Assembly (NCBI RefSeq): GCF_003590775.1
Contig: NZ_QYUM01000004.1
Span: 124,001 to 188,000, forward strand
Length of the DNA: 64,000 bases
Source of the DNA: Sphingomonas cavernae
GTDB taxonomy: Bacteria; Pseudomonadota; Alphaproteobacteria; Sphingomonadales; Sphingomonadaceae
Reading direction: 5' to 3'
The notes beneath the pieces are model-generated. The model did not search any database. It saw only the letters and a program-made list of their open reading frames with translations, and had not been told where the DNA came from. Below are positions 27,492 to 35,978 of this stretch, piece by piece. Numbering within the stretch: the stretch's first letter is position 1; each line of letters starts with the position of its first letter. The position numbers were made by a program, and so were the translations under genes.

Positions 27492-27800
27492 ATGAAACTG
27501 GTAGCATCGCTTATCCTGCTTGCCGCGCCAGCCGCGGCGATGGCAGCCTCGGCGCCCGGCACGGCGACGATCAACCATGGCACCCAACTTCCCGACAAGG
27601 TGATCGTGGGCCAGAATTTCTGGACCTGCGCCGGCAGCGCGTGCAGCGGCCCCGGCGATGACCGCCGCGTAGCGGTCGAACGCGCCTGCCGCGATCTTGC
27701 CAAGCGCATCGGCGCGGTCGAAGCAATCACCGTCGGCAGCACCGTGCTCGACGAAACGCAGCTCGCCGACTGCAACAAGGCCGCGCGCACCAAATCCTGA
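27492..27800 (+). CDS. Small secreted cysteine-containing protein
   Basis: A 102-aa protein with a Sec signal (MKLVASLILLAAPAAAMAAS). The mature region has WTCAGSACSGPGDDRRVAVERAC and a final Cys in LADCNKAA, suggesting two disulfides. Similar small extracytoplasmic proteins occur in alphaproteobacteria; function unknown. It is preceded by an AT-rich stretch likely to hold the promoter and followed by a strong terminator, so it is probably monocistronic. Confidence 0.7.
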   Translation: MKLVASLILLAAPAAAMAASAPGTATINHGTQLPDKVIVGQNFWTCAGSACSGPGDDRRVAVERACRDLAKRIGAVEAITVGSTVLDETQLADCNKAARTKS

Positions 27801-27821
27801 GTTTGCGAAGAGGCTCTCCTC

Positions 27822-27857
27822 GCGCCCGGGCTCCCAAGCGGTCCGGGCGCTTTTTTT
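27822..27857 (+). terminator. Rho-independent terminator
   Basis: Stem GCGCCCGG / CCGGGCGC followed by TTTTTTT. It lies 22 bases after the stop of the small secreted protein. Confidence 0.9.
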
Positions 27858-27947
27858 ATGCCTTCCCCTGCCGACATTGTGGCAAGCCGATGAAAATGCT
27901 GCCCTAACACAGCCTCATTGTTGATCGATCGAAATGAACGGCCAGCC

Positions 27948-28313
27948 ATGGAGCGCTGCATGTCGTGGGCATATATGTTGCTAGTTCAGGCGCCGGCAAC
28001 GGCCGTGGGGCCGGTTACTGTGCAGGATTTCGACCTCCGGGACATGGTGCAGCAGGACACCGATACGCGCTTGAGCAGCCGTCCCGATGATTGCGGCACC
28101 CGAGACGAGGCGAAGATCGTCGTGTGCGCCCAACGCAGCCCGAAGGACGGACAGCGGCTTCCATCGCTTCCGTCGGGGTTCGACGAGAAACCCCTCGTTG
28201 CGGAGACCGGACTGTTGGGCGACGTAACGGGGAAGGTTTCGGTAGAGTCCGTTGAGTTTCCCGGCGGCGTGAAGAGCAACCGCGTCCTGTTCACGATCAA
28301 GACGCCATTCTGA
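27948..28313 (+). CDS. Hypothetical protein
   Basis: A 121-aa protein from ATG 27948 (MERCMSWAYMLLVQAPATA). The hydrophobic start could be a weak signal peptide. The mature part has paired cysteines (DDCGTRDEAKIVVCAQR), a pattern frequent in sphingomonad exported proteins. No family recognised. It converges on the ABC permease gene, with only 7 bases between the stops, which supports it as a real gene. Confidence 0.55.
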   Translation: MERCMSWAYMLLVQAPATAVGPVTVQDFDLRDMVQQDTDTRLSSRPDDCGTRDEAKIVVCAQRSPKDGQRLPSLPSGFDEKPLVAETGLLGDVTGKVSVESVEFPGGVKSNRVLFTIKTPF

Positions 28314-28320
28314 GCCGGCC

Positions 28321-29151
28321 TTAGTTCCGGATCTTCCAGCCCTTGCGCAGCAGCACGTAACAGACGCTTCCGAGCGCCACGTTAAGCGCGAGCAACAGCA
28401 GCGCGCCGAACAGGATCGGCGAGTCCGCCTCGCTCAGGAATCCGTAGCGGAAGCCCGAGATGATGTAGAAGAACGGGTTGGCGTGGCTGATCGTCTGGAA
28501 GAACGGCGCGAGCTTGTCGACCGAATAGAAGGTGCCCGAGAGCAGCGAGAGCGGCGCGACGACGAAATTGGAGACCGCTGCGGCGTGATCGAACTTCTCC
28601 GCCCAGATCGAGGTCAGCACGCCGAGAAAGCTCAGGAACAGCGATCCCATCAGCCCGAACCAGATGATCGCCCAGGGGTGTTTGGGCGTGACGTGAACGC
28701 CCGGCCACAGCGCCATCGCCAGCCAGACCGCGCAACCGACAAGAATCGCGCGCGTCACCGCGCCGCCCGCGAGCGCGGCGAGCAGCTCCGCGGTCGAGAG
28801 TGGCGGCATCAGATAGTCGACGATCGTGCCCTGGATCTTGCCGACGAGCAGCGAAAAGCTCGAATTGGCGAACGCGTTCTGCATCATTCCCATGACGATC
28901 AGGCCGGGCGCAATGAAGTCCGCAAAGGGCACGCCGAGCACCGTTCGGCCGCTGCCGCCCAGCGCCACCGTAAAAATCACAAGGAAAAGCAGGGTGGTTA
29001 TCGACGGCGCCCAGATTGTCTGGAGCTGCACCTTGAAGAAACGGCGGACCTCCTTGATATAGAGGGCACGAAGCCCGCCCCAGTTGACATTGCGGATCAC
29101 CGGCACGCCCGGTTCGCTGCGGATCGCTGATTCAGGCTGGCTGTTCATCAT
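28321..29151 (-). CDS. ABC-2 type transporter permease
   Basis: A 276-aa membrane subunit with about six helices in the ABC-2 arrangement: cytoplasmic coupling helix (LYIKEVRRFFKVQLQTIWAP), LLFLVIFTVALGGSG, FIAPGLIVMGMMQNAFANSS, GTIVDYLMPPLSTAELL, and the loop PLSLLSGTFYSVDKLAPFFQ before NPFFYIISGFRYGF. This is the YadH/NodJ-like pattern. Its ATP-binding partner is not next to it: the neighbours are an unknown protein and the divergent gcrA. The exported substrate is unknown. Confidence 0.85.
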   Translation of the reverse strand: MMNSQPESAIRSEPGVPVIRNVNWGGLRALYIKEVRRFFKVQLQTIWAPSITTLLFLVIFTVALGGSGRTVLGVPFADFIAPGLIVMGMMQNAFANSSFSLLVGKIQGTIVDYLMPPLSTAELLAALAGGAVTRAILVGCAVWLAMALWPGVHVTPKHPWAIIWFGLMGSLFLSFLGVLTSIWAEKFDHAAAVSNFVVAPLSLLSGTFYSVDKLAPFFQTISHANPFFYIISGFRYGFLSEADSPILFGALLLLALNVALGSVCYVLLRKGWKIRN

Positions 29152-29227
29152 CCGATCGCCTATCGGCTGTCGGCTTGGGCCGCAAGCAATGAGTTTGCGT
29201 CACGAGATTGAAGTCAAGGGAGCATAA

Positions 29228-29902
29228 ATGGCCTGGACCGACGAACGCATCGATCAGCTCAAAACGATGTGGGAAAAAGGCATGACCGCAAGCCAGATCG
29301 CCGATGAACTCGGCGGTGTCAGCCGCAACGCCGTGATCGGCAAGGCGCATCGCCTTGGCCTGCAGTCGCGCCCCTCCCCCGTGAAGGATAAGGAGGGCAA
29401 GGCCCCCGCGCCCAAAAAGGCGGCGCCCCCGCCCAGGCGCGCCGAACCCGCACCCGCGCCGGTGCAGCACACGCCCAAGCCCGCCGCGCCCGCACCGCAG
29501 GCCGCGCCCAAACCTGCCCCCGCCCCGGCGGGAACCGCCCCGCTCGCGCCGCGCGATCCCTCGGAGCCCGTGCTGCGCTCGATCGGCCCCGGCGGCTTCC
29601 TGCGCCAGGGTCCGGGCGACCAGCAGGCGCCAATCCCGCCCGCACCGCCGCGCCGTCTGGTTCCCGCAAAGCCGAGCGCCGATATCGCAGGAAAGACGAC
29701 GCTGCTCGATCTCAATGACCGCATCTGCAAATGGCCGCTGGGCCATCCCGGCGAGCCCGATTTCCATTTCTGTGGCGACCCGGTGAACCCGGGCTTCCCC
29801 TATTGCGTCGCGCATTGCGGCCATGCCTATCAGGCGCAACTGCCGCGCCGCGATCGCCGTCCGCCGCCGCCGATGCCCTTTGGCGGACCGCGCGTTCGCT
29901 GA
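29228..29902 (+). CDS. gcrA: GcrA family cell-cycle regulator
   Basis: Alphaproteobacterial master regulator that works with sigma-70 at CcrM-methylated promoters. The N-terminal helix-turn-helix reads MAWTDERIDQLKTMWEKG, then ASQIADELGGVSRNAVIGKA. A long Pro/Ala-rich linker follows (about residues 60-150). The C-terminal domain holds DRICKWPLGHPGEPDFHFCG and YCVAHCGHAYQ, with Cys/His residues conserved in the family. At 224 aa it is somewhat longer than the Caulobacter protein because of the linker. Divergent from the ABC permease. Confidence 0.95.
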   Translation: MAWTDERIDQLKTMWEKGMTASQIADELGGVSRNAVIGKAHRLGLQSRPSPVKDKEGKAPAPKKAAPPPRRAEPAPAPVQHTPKPAAPAPQAAPKPAPAPAGTAPLAPRDPSEPVLRSIGPGGFLRQGPGDQQAPIPPAPPRRLVPAKPSADIAGKTTLLDLNDRICKWPLGHPGEPDFHFCGDPVNPGFPYCVAHCGHAYQAQLPRRDRRPPPPMPFGGPRVR

Positions 29903-29923
29903 GACGCGAACCTGAACCATAAC

Positions 29924-30035
29924 CGCTCATCCTGAGGAGGAACTGAGCTTGGCGAAGTTCCGTCTCGAAGGACCGCATCAAACAGGTCCTTCGAGACGCC
30001 GTTTCGACAGGCTCAACGGCTCCTCAGGACGAGCG
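29924..30035. repeat. Palindromic repeat, divergent family E type
   Basis: Outer inverted ends CGCTCATCCTGAGGAG and CTCCTCAGGACGAGCG, with an inner GTCTCGAAGGACC/GGTCCTTCGAGAC palindrome. It lies between gcrA and parE. Confidence 0.8.
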
Positions 30036-30170
30036 GCATCATGGTCAGCATTCTATCCTGCATGCGTCAAATCTGAAATCACAGGGGGCGCACGCGTTCC
30101 GGTTGGCTGAGCGAGGAGCGCCGCATCACGGCGCTTGCCACCGCGACTCCCCCGCCCCTATAGCTGTGCC

Positions 30171-32147
30171 ATGTCCGACGACCTGTTCGCTTCCGCACCC
30201 CAGACTTCCGGCACTTACGACGCTTCTGCCATCGAGGTTCTCGAAGGCCTCGAACCCGTGCGCCGCCGGCCGGGCATGTATATCGGCGGCACCGACGAGC
30301 GCGCCTTCCATCACCTTGCCGCCGAGGTGCTCGACAATGCGATGGACGAGGCGGTTGCGGGCCATGCCAGCCGGATCGAGGTGACGCTTGAGCCGGGCAA
30401 CCGGCTGACGATCACCGACAATGGCCGCGGCATTCCCGTCGACCCGCACCCTAAATTTCCGACCAAGTCCGCGCTCGAGGTCATCATGACCACGCTGCAC
30501 TCGGGCGGAAAGTTCGCAGGGAAAGCCTATGCCACCTCGGGCGGTCTGCACGGCGTGGGCGTGAGCGTGGTCAACGCGCTGTCGTCCGAGACCATGGTCG
30601 AGGTCGCGCGCAACAAGGAAGTGTTCCGCCAGACCTTCTCGCGCGGCGCTGCGATGACCGGGCTCGAGCGGCTCGGCCCGACGCAGAACCGGCGCGGCAC
30701 CACGGTCAGCTTCATTCCTGACACCGAGATCTTCGGCGAGATGCACTTCAAGCCGCAGCGGCTCTACAAGCTCGCGCGCTCAAAGGCCTATCTGTTCGCG
30801 GGCGTCGAGATACGCTGGAGATGCGCGCCCGAACTCATTTCGGACGACACGCCCGTGGAAGCCGTCTTCCAGTTCCCCGGCGGACTTGCCGATCATCTGA
30901 AAGAACAGGTCGGCACGCGCGAATGTGCCACGTCAGAATTCTTCGTCGGGCGCCAGGAATTTCCCGACGGGCAGGGCTCGGTCGAGTGGGCGGTCGGCTG
31001 GCCGCTCTGGTCCGAGGGCAGCTACAGCTATTACTGCAATACCATCCCGACCCCCGATGGCGGCACGCACGAGGCGGGGCTTCGCACCGCGCTGGTCAAG
31101 GGAATCCGCGCCTTTGGTGATCTCGTCGGCCAGAAAAAGGCCAAGGACATCGCGGCCGAGGACATCATGACCGGATCGGAGCTGATGCTCTCGGTCTTCA
31201 TCCGCGATCCGCAGTTTCAGAGCCAGACCAAGGATCGGCTGACCAGTCCCGAGGCCGCGCGCCTCGTCGAGAATGCGGTCAAGGACCATTTCGACCATTT
31301 CCTTGCCGACCATATGGACCGCGGCAAGGCGCTGCTCGGTTTCGTGCTCGACCGGATGGACGAGCGCCTGCGCCGCAAGGCCGAGCGTGAAGTCAAGCGC
31401 AAGACCGCGACTTCGGGCCGCAAGCTGCGCCTGCCCGGCAAACTCACCGATTGCTCGGCCGACGATCCCGCGGGCACCGAGATCTTCATCGTCGAGGGCG
31501 ACAGCGCTGGCGGCAGCGCCAAGCAGGCGCGCGACCGCAAGACGCAGGCGATCCTGCCGATCCGCGGCAAGATCCTGAACGTCGCTTCGGCCAACAGCGC
31601 CAAGATCCTCGCCAATCAGGAGATCGCCGACCTGATCCAGGCAATCGGCTGCGGCACGCGCGACAAGTGCATCCCGGATAATCTGCGCTACGAACGCGTC
31701 GTGATCATGACCGACGCCGACGTCGATGGCGCACATATCGCGACCTTGCTGATGACCTTCTTCTTCCAGGAAATGCCCGAGCTCGTGCGGCGCGGGCACC
31801 TCTATCTGGCGCAGCCCCCGCTCTACCGCCTCGTTTCGGGCAGCAAGAGCGCCTATGCGCGCGACGATGCGCACCGCGCCGAGCTGGAAAAGACCGAGTT
31901 CAAGGGCAAGAAGGTCGAGGTCGGGCGCTTCAAGGGGCTGGGAGAGATGAACCCCGGGCAGCTCCGCGAGACGACGATGGACCCGAAGACGCGCAGCATG
32001 ATCCGCATCGTGCTGCCGCAGGAATATGAAGAGCGCATGGTGGTACGCGATCTGGTCGACCGGCTGATGGGCAAGAACCCCGAGCACCGTTTCCAGTTCA
32101 TCCAGGAAAATGCGGCGCGCGTGGACGGGGAGGTGATTGACGCATGA
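30171..32147 (+). CDS. parE: DNA topoisomerase IV subunit B
   Basis: ATPase subunit of topoisomerase IV, which decatenates daughter chromosomes. The 658-aa protein has the GHKL ATPase ([39 protein letters not shown]), the transducer domain, and TOPRIM ([20 protein letters not shown], then [19 protein letters not shown]). ATG 30171 gives [11 protein letters not shown]; an upstream ATG at 30135 would add a low-probability leader. Its last bases overlap the next gene's start. Confidence 0.96.
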   Translation: MSDDLFASAPQTSGTYDASAIEVLEGLEPVRRRPGMYIGGTDERAFHHLAAEVLDNAMDEAVAGHASRIEVTLEPGNRLTITDNGRGIPVDPHPKFPTKSALEVIMTTLHSGGKFAGKAYATSGGLHGVGVSVVNALSSETMVEVARNKEVFRQTFSRGAAMTGLERLGPTQNRRGTTVSFIPDTEIFGEMHFKPQRLYKLARSKAYLFAGVEIRWRCAPELISDDTPVEAVFQFPGGLADHLKEQVGTRECATSEFFVGRQEFPDGQGSVEWAVGWPLWSEGSYSYYCNTIPTPDGGTHEAGLRTALVKGIRAFGDLVGQKKAKDIAAEDIMTGSELMLSVFIRDPQFQSQTKDRLTSPEAARLVENAVKDHFDHFLADHMDRGKALLGFVLDRMDERLRRKAEREVKRKTATSGRKLRLPGKLTDCSADDPAGTEIFIVEGDSAGGSAKQARDRKTQAILPIRGKILNVASANSAKILANQEIADLIQAIGCGTRDKCIPDNLRYERVVIMTDADVDGAHIATLLMTFFFQEMPELVRRGHLYLAQPPLYRLVSGSKSAYARDDAHRAELEKTEFKGKKVEVGRFKGLGEMNPGQLRETTMDPKTRSMIRIVLPQEYEERMVVRDLVDRLMGKNPEHRFQFIQENAARVDGEVIDA

Positions 32148-32557
32148 CAAAGGGCATTGTCCTCCTTGGCGCGTTCGCGCTGCTCGCCGCCTGCGGCAAA
32201 TCCGAGAAGGCTGACGAGACCGCGCCTGACATGGCGACACCCGCCGCCGTGATTGCGAGTGCGCGTCCCGCCGAGTTCCAGCCCTGCACCGTTTGCCACA
32301 CCGACAAGAAAGGCGATCCCCACAGATTGGGGCCCAATCTGTTCGGCATAATGGGAACGAAAGCGGGAACGCATGCAGCCGGCTTCGCCTATTCGCCCGG
32401 GATGAAGGAAGCGGGGTTCAACTGGGATCGCGCCAAGCTCGACGCCTATCTCGAAATGCCGGCCAAGGTCGTGCCGGGCACAAAGATGGTCTATCCGGGC
32501 CAGAAGGATCCCGCCAAGCGCAAGGTGATCATCGACTATCTCGAAACGCTGCGCTGA
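32144..32557 (+). CDS. Class I cytochrome c lipoprotein
   Basis: A 137-aa membrane-anchored c-type cytochrome. The signal is [17 protein letters not shown] with a lipobox. The haem site CTVCH follows in EFQPCTVCHTDKKGDPHRLGPNLFGIMG, and the axial Met is in PGTKMVYPG. It resembles cytochrome c2/c550 electron carriers. ATG 32144 overlaps the parE stop (ATGA), so the two are translationally coupled, an odd pairing of topoisomerase and electron carrier. A family D repeat follows the stop. Confidence 0.9.
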   Translation: MTKGIVLLGAFALLAACGKSEKADETAPDMATPAAVIASARPAEFQPCTVCHTDKKGDPHRLGPNLFGIMGTKAGTHAAGFAYSPGMKEAGFNWDRAKLDAYLEMPAKVVPGTKMVYPGQKDPAKRKVIIDYLETLR

Positions 32558-32573
32558 GCGTTAGTCCCAGATC

Positions 32574-32665
32574 GTCACCCTGAACTTGTTTCAGGGTCCA
32601 TGAACACCGCCGGCGCAGGATTTGCCGCGACCGTGTTTATGGATGCTGACCTTCGTCAGCATGAC
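32574..32665. repeat. Family D twin-hairpin repeat
   Basis: Arms ACCCTGAACTTGTTTCAGGG and ATGCTGACCTTCGTCAGCAT, outer ends GTCA/TGAC. It overlaps the 3' end of the minus-strand membrane protein gene at 32637. Confidence 0.9.
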
Positions 32666-32912
32666 GTTTTGGTTCAGCGGCCTCGTCGGCGAGCAGATCG
32701 AGCTTCTGGAACACCATCCGGTGCGTGATCGCGGCGAGAAGCAGCGTCACCGCCAGCACGATTACGATCAGCGCGATCCATTTGAGCGCAGGCGTATCGG
32801 GCATGCGCTTGCCCGCAATTGCAAGCGCGGCACCGGCGACGGCGAGCACGAAGCCCAGCCGCCGCGCGCGGCCGACGATCGCGTGGAGCTTGCGATCACC
32901 CTGCGCGCTCAT
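32637..32912 (-). CDS. Small two-helix membrane protein
   Basis: A 91-aa protein (MSAQGDRKLHAIVGRARRLG) with two predicted transmembrane helices, LGFVLAVAGAALAIAG and WIALIVIVLAVTLLLAAITH. ATG 32912 overlaps the stop of the upstream acetyltransferase gene (ATGA), supporting translation in the same operon. The C-terminal residues KRHADEGQHP are read from the family D repeat, so the original stop may have been lost when the repeat arrived. Function unknown. Confidence 0.6.
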   Translation of the reverse strand: MSAQGDRKLHAIVGRARRLGFVLAVAGAALAIAGKRMPDTPALKWIALIVIVLAVTLLLAAITHRMVFQKLDLLADEAAEPKRHADEGQHP

Positions 32913-33427
32913 CGCCATTCTTCCGCAAGCAGGCCGAAGATCAGGCTGTCGCGAACGCCGATATGCGTTTCCCATTCGGCGCGCAAATGGCCCTCCTGGC
33001 GAAAGCCCAGCCGCTTGAGCAACTCCACCGAGGGCAGGTTATCGGGATCTACATCGGCGAAGATGCGACGCAGCTTCATCGCGTTGAAACCATGGTCGAT
33101 GATCGCGGCGACCGCTTCGCGCGCATAGCCACGTCCCCAATGACTGCGACGCAGCAGATAGCCGAGTTCCTTCACGCCCTCGCGCCGCGCGCCGAGCGCA
33201 ACATAGCCGAGCGCCTCGCCGCCATCTTCGGTGATCGCCCAAACCTTGCGATCCGACCACAATATCGTTCCGTTCAGATAGGTGCGCGTTTGCGTTTCAT
33301 CGACATGCGGCCCGCTCGACCACCACTGCATCAGTTCCGCATCGCGGAACGCCAGGTACATCGCCCCGGCGTCGTCCTCGACCAGCGGCCTGAGGACGAG
33401 CCTTTCGGTCTGCAATGTCGGCAGCAT
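32909..33427 (-). CDS. RimJ/RimL-type GNAT N-acetyltransferase
   Basis: A 172-aa protein with the RimJ/RimL pattern: LPTLQTERLVLRPLVEDDA at the N-terminus, GYVALGARREGVKELGYLLR, the CoA loop SHWGRGYAREAVAAIIDHGF, and ADVDPDNLPSVELLKRLGF near the end. ATG 33427 overlaps the LysR stop by one base (TGATG), indicating coupling. The substrate is not predictable; relatives acetylate ribosomal proteins or small amines. Confidence 0.85.
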   Translation of the reverse strand: MLPTLQTERLVLRPLVEDDAGAMYLAFRDAELMQWWSSGPHVDETQTRTYLNGTILWSDRKVWAITEDGGEALGYVALGARREGVKELGYLLRRSHWGRGYAREAVAAIIDHGFNAMKLRRIFADVDPDNLPSVELLKRLGFRQEGHLRAEWETHIGVRDSLIFGLLAEEWR

Positions 33428-34218
33428 CAGCGCGTCAGCGATTCGACCAGCGCCTTGACCTTTTTCTGCCGCCATTGCGGCAGCGGCGCGATCAGCCAAT
33501 AGGCGAGCGGTGACGGGCGCGTATCTTCCAGCACTTTGACCCGGCCCGCGGCAATGTCGGATTCGGCGAGCAGGTGCGGGACACAGGTGCGGCCGAAACC
33601 GCTGGCGGCGGCATCGATCGCGAGCCCCGCGTCGGCGACGCTGAGCGAGACGCTGTCTTCGTCCGCAGGACAGCCCGGCCAGGAAATACGTGTGTCCGCA
33701 GCGCCGTCGGGTGCGACGATGGTGACGAAGGCGCCATCGGCAAGCTTGACCCCCTCATTCTCGCCCGGTCCTTCGGCAAGCCGGATGGCAAGATCGAGAT
33801 TGGCTTCGGTGAAATCCAGATCGCCTTCGCTGGAAATCAACGCGAAGCGCAGTTCCGCGTCGGTCCGGCCATAATCCGCCAGCCGCCTCGCCAGCCATTT
33901 GGCGGTGAAGTCGCGCGGCGCAGCGATTGTCAGCGACTTGGACGATTGCCCCGCCTGCATCGCGCGTACCGATTCCTCGAACTGAAGGAAGCCCGCGCGC
34001 AGCGCGTCGAGCCCTGCCTCGCCCTCCGGGGTCAGCTCCAGCCCCTTCGCAGTGCGCCGGAACAGCACGACACCCAGCGTGTCCTCGAGCGCGCGAATCT
34101 GCTGACCGACAGCCGCGGGCGTCACCGCGAGCTCGTCGGCCGCACGCGTAAAGCTCAGATGCCGGGCAGCGGCGTCGAGCACGCGCAGGCCGTTCAGGGG
34201 AAGATGCGTACGCTTCAT
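33427..34218 (-). CDS. LysR family transcriptional regulator (GcvA-like)
   Basis: A 263-aa regulator. The winged helix-turn-helix is at the N-terminus (PLNGLRVLDAAARHLSFTRA, AADELAVTPAAVGQQIRALE, LGVVLFRRTAKGLELT), typical of the GcvA/AmpR group. The effector domain follows (AAPRDFTAKWLARRL, VADAGLAIDAAASGFGRTCV). It is somewhat short compared with the usual 290-300. It is translationally coupled to the GNAT gene downstream, which may be its target or partner. Confidence 0.88.
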   Translation of the reverse strand: MKRTHLPLNGLRVLDAAARHLSFTRAADELAVTPAAVGQQIRALEDTLGVVLFRRTAKGLELTPEGEAGLDALRAGFLQFEESVRAMQAGQSSKSLTIAAPRDFTAKWLARRLADYGRTDAELRFALISSEGDLDFTEANLDLAIRLAEGPGENEGVKLADGAFVTIVAPDGAADTRISWPGCPADEDSVSLSVADAGLAIDAAASGFGRTCVPHLLAESDIAAGRVKVLEDTRPSPLAYWLIAPLPQWRQKKVKALVESLTR

Positions 34219-34232
34219 GCCAGCCCTTTAAC

Positions 34233-34317
34233 GTCATTCCCGCGAAAGCGGGAATCCAGGAACACAGTTTTTCCGGACAACGCCGAGTTCATGGATTCCC
34301 GCTTTCGCGGGAATGAC
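34233..34317. repeat. Family A twin-hairpin repeat between apaG and the LysR gene
   Basis: Arms TTCCCGCGAAAGCGGGAA inverted, ends GTCA/TGAC. It lies 14 bases upstream of the LysR ATG and 15 bases after the apaG stop. Confidence 0.95.
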
Positions 34318-34332
34318 GATCCCTCTGCGAAC

Positions 34333-34731
34333 TCATTGCGCGTTCACCGGTGCGATAAGTGAAAAGCGCGGGATCTTCACGTCGAACGCCGAGCCATCCT
34401 CGCCGACCATGTGATAGCTGCCCTGCATCTGCCCCGTGGGCGTGGAGAGAGGACAGCCCGAGACATAATCGTAGGACTCACCCGGCGCGATCATCGGCTG
34501 CTCGCCGACCACGCCTTCGCCCTCGACCGAATGGCGCGCACCGCGCCCGTCGGTGATCACCCAATGGCGATTGATGAGCTGCACCGCCATGGGCCCGTCA
34601 TTCTCGATGCGGATATGATAGGCCCAGAACCAGCGGCCGCGATCGGGTTCGGACTGTTCAGCCAGATAGCTGACCGAGACGCGCACGTTGATTGCGCGCG
34701 TCGTCTCGGCATAGGAAAACAGTCCTTTCAT
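34333..34731 (-). CDS. apaG: ApaG protein
   Basis: A 132-aa single-domain FNIII-like protein, linked in enterobacteria to Co2+/Mg2+ efflux phenotypes. Recognised by VRVSVSYLAEQSEPDRGRW, YHIRIENDGPMAVQLINRHW, VEGEGVVGEQPMIAPGESY and SGCPLSTPTGQMQGSY. It lies 9 bases downstream of metZ on the same strand and probably shares its transcript. Confidence 0.93.
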   Translation of the reverse strand: MKGLFSYAETTRAINVRVSVSYLAEQSEPDRGRWFWAYHIRIENDGPMAVQLINRHWVITDGRGARHSVEGEGVVGEQPMIAPGESYDYVSGCPLSTPTGQMQGSYHMVGEDGSAFDVKIPRFSLIAPVNAQ

Positions 34732-34740
34732 GGCAGTGCC

Positions 34741-35949
34741 CTAGAGACCCGCCGCACGAAGCGCCTGATCGAAGTCCTCGAGCAGATCCTGCGGATCTTC
34801 AAGGCCGACATTCAGGCGCAGCATTCCCTCGGTGACGCCCATATCAAGTCGCACCTCTTCCGAGAGGCCGGCATGGGTGGTGGAAGCAGGGTGCGTCATC
34901 AGCGAGCGGCTGTCTCCGATATTGTTCGATATGTCGACGAGCTCCAGCGCGTCGAGCAGAGCATGCGCCTGCTTGCGCCCGCCGTCGAGATAGATCGAGA
35001 AGATCGGGCCGGCTGCCTCCATCTGGGACATCGCGAGATTGTGCTGGGGATGGCTCTCGAGTCCCGGATGCAGGACGCGCGGAACGCGTTGCTCAAGATA
35101 GCGCGCCACCTTCAGCGCATTCTCGCTCTGACGGCGGATACGCAGATCAAGCGTCTCCAGCCCCTTGAGCACCACCCAGGCGTTGAATGCGCTCAGCGTC
35201 GGCCCGGTGTTGCGCGTGAAGGGCAGCAATGTGTTGTTGATGAAATCCTCGCTGCCGCACACCGCGCCCGCCAGCACACGCCCCTGCCCGTCCATCATCT
35301 TGGTCGCCGAATAGGCGACGACATCGGCGCCGAAATCCATCGGACGCTGAAGCGCGGGGGTGGCGAAGGCGTTGTCGACTACGCTGGTGATCCCCGCGTC
35401 CTTCGCGATGCCGCAGACACCCTTCAGATCGACGATATCCATCGTTGGGTTTGCAGGTGTCTCGAAGAAGAAGACTTTGGTGTTGGGCCGGATCGCGTCC
35501 TTCCACGCATCGGTGGCGCGCGCGTCGATGATCGTCGTGGTGATCCCGAAACGCGGCATCAGCGTGTCGGTAAGCCAGCGGCACGATCCGAACGCCGCGC
35601 GGCCCGCGACGACGTGGTCGCCTTGCGAAAGCTGGCAGAGCAACGCCGCGGTCATCGCTGCCATGCCCGACGCCTGACAGCGCGCCGCCTCCGCGCCTTC
35701 AAGCAACGCAATCCGCTGCTCGAGCATCTCGACCGTGGGGTTCTGCAGGCGGCTATAGGTCATGCCCTGCTGTTCGCCCGCGAAGCGCGCCGCGGCGTCG
35801 CCAGCGCAGTCATAGGCATAGCCCGAAGTCAGGAAGATCGCTTCCGAGGTCTCGCCATATTCGGAGCGCGCGGTGCCGCCACGGATCGCCTGTGTCGCGG
35901 GACGCCAGTTCTGGGTGATCGAGCGATCCTGGCCGGTTTTTTTCTTCAT
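34741..35949 (-). CDS. metZ: O-succinylhomoserine sulfhydrylase
   Basis: PLP enzyme that forms homocysteine directly from an O-acylhomoserine and sulfide. The 402-aa protein has SEAIFLTSGYAYDCAGDAAA, YSRLQNPTVEMLEQR, FFFETPANPTMDIVDL and the PLP lysine in YSATKMMDGQGR. The start MKKKTGQDRSI is ATG 35949. Cys/Met-metabolism relatives (metB, metC, megL) are similar, but the QGRVLAGAVCG and overall pattern fit MetZ best. Upstream 29 bases away is a threonine dehydratase. Confidence 0.88.
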   Translation of the reverse strand: MKKKTGQDRSITQNWRPATQAIRGGTARSEYGETSEAIFLTSGYAYDCAGDAAARFAGEQQGMTYSRLQNPTVEMLEQRIALLEGAEAARCQASGMAAMTAALLCQLSQGDHVVAGRAAFGSCRWLTDTLMPRFGITTTIIDARATDAWKDAIRPNTKVFFFETPANPTMDIVDLKGVCGIAKDAGITSVVDNAFATPALQRPMDFGADVVAYSATKMMDGQGRVLAGAVCGSEDFINNTLLPFTRNTGPTLSAFNAWVVLKGLETLDLRIRRQSENALKVARYLEQRVPRVLHPGLESHPQHNLAMSQMEAAGPIFSIYLDGGRKQAHALLDALELVDISNNIGDSRSLMTHPASTTHAGLSEEVRLDMGVTEGMLRLNVGLEDPQDLLEDFDQALRAAGL

Positions 35950-35978
35950 GTCTGGGTTCTTTTCGGTTTCGTATAGCT

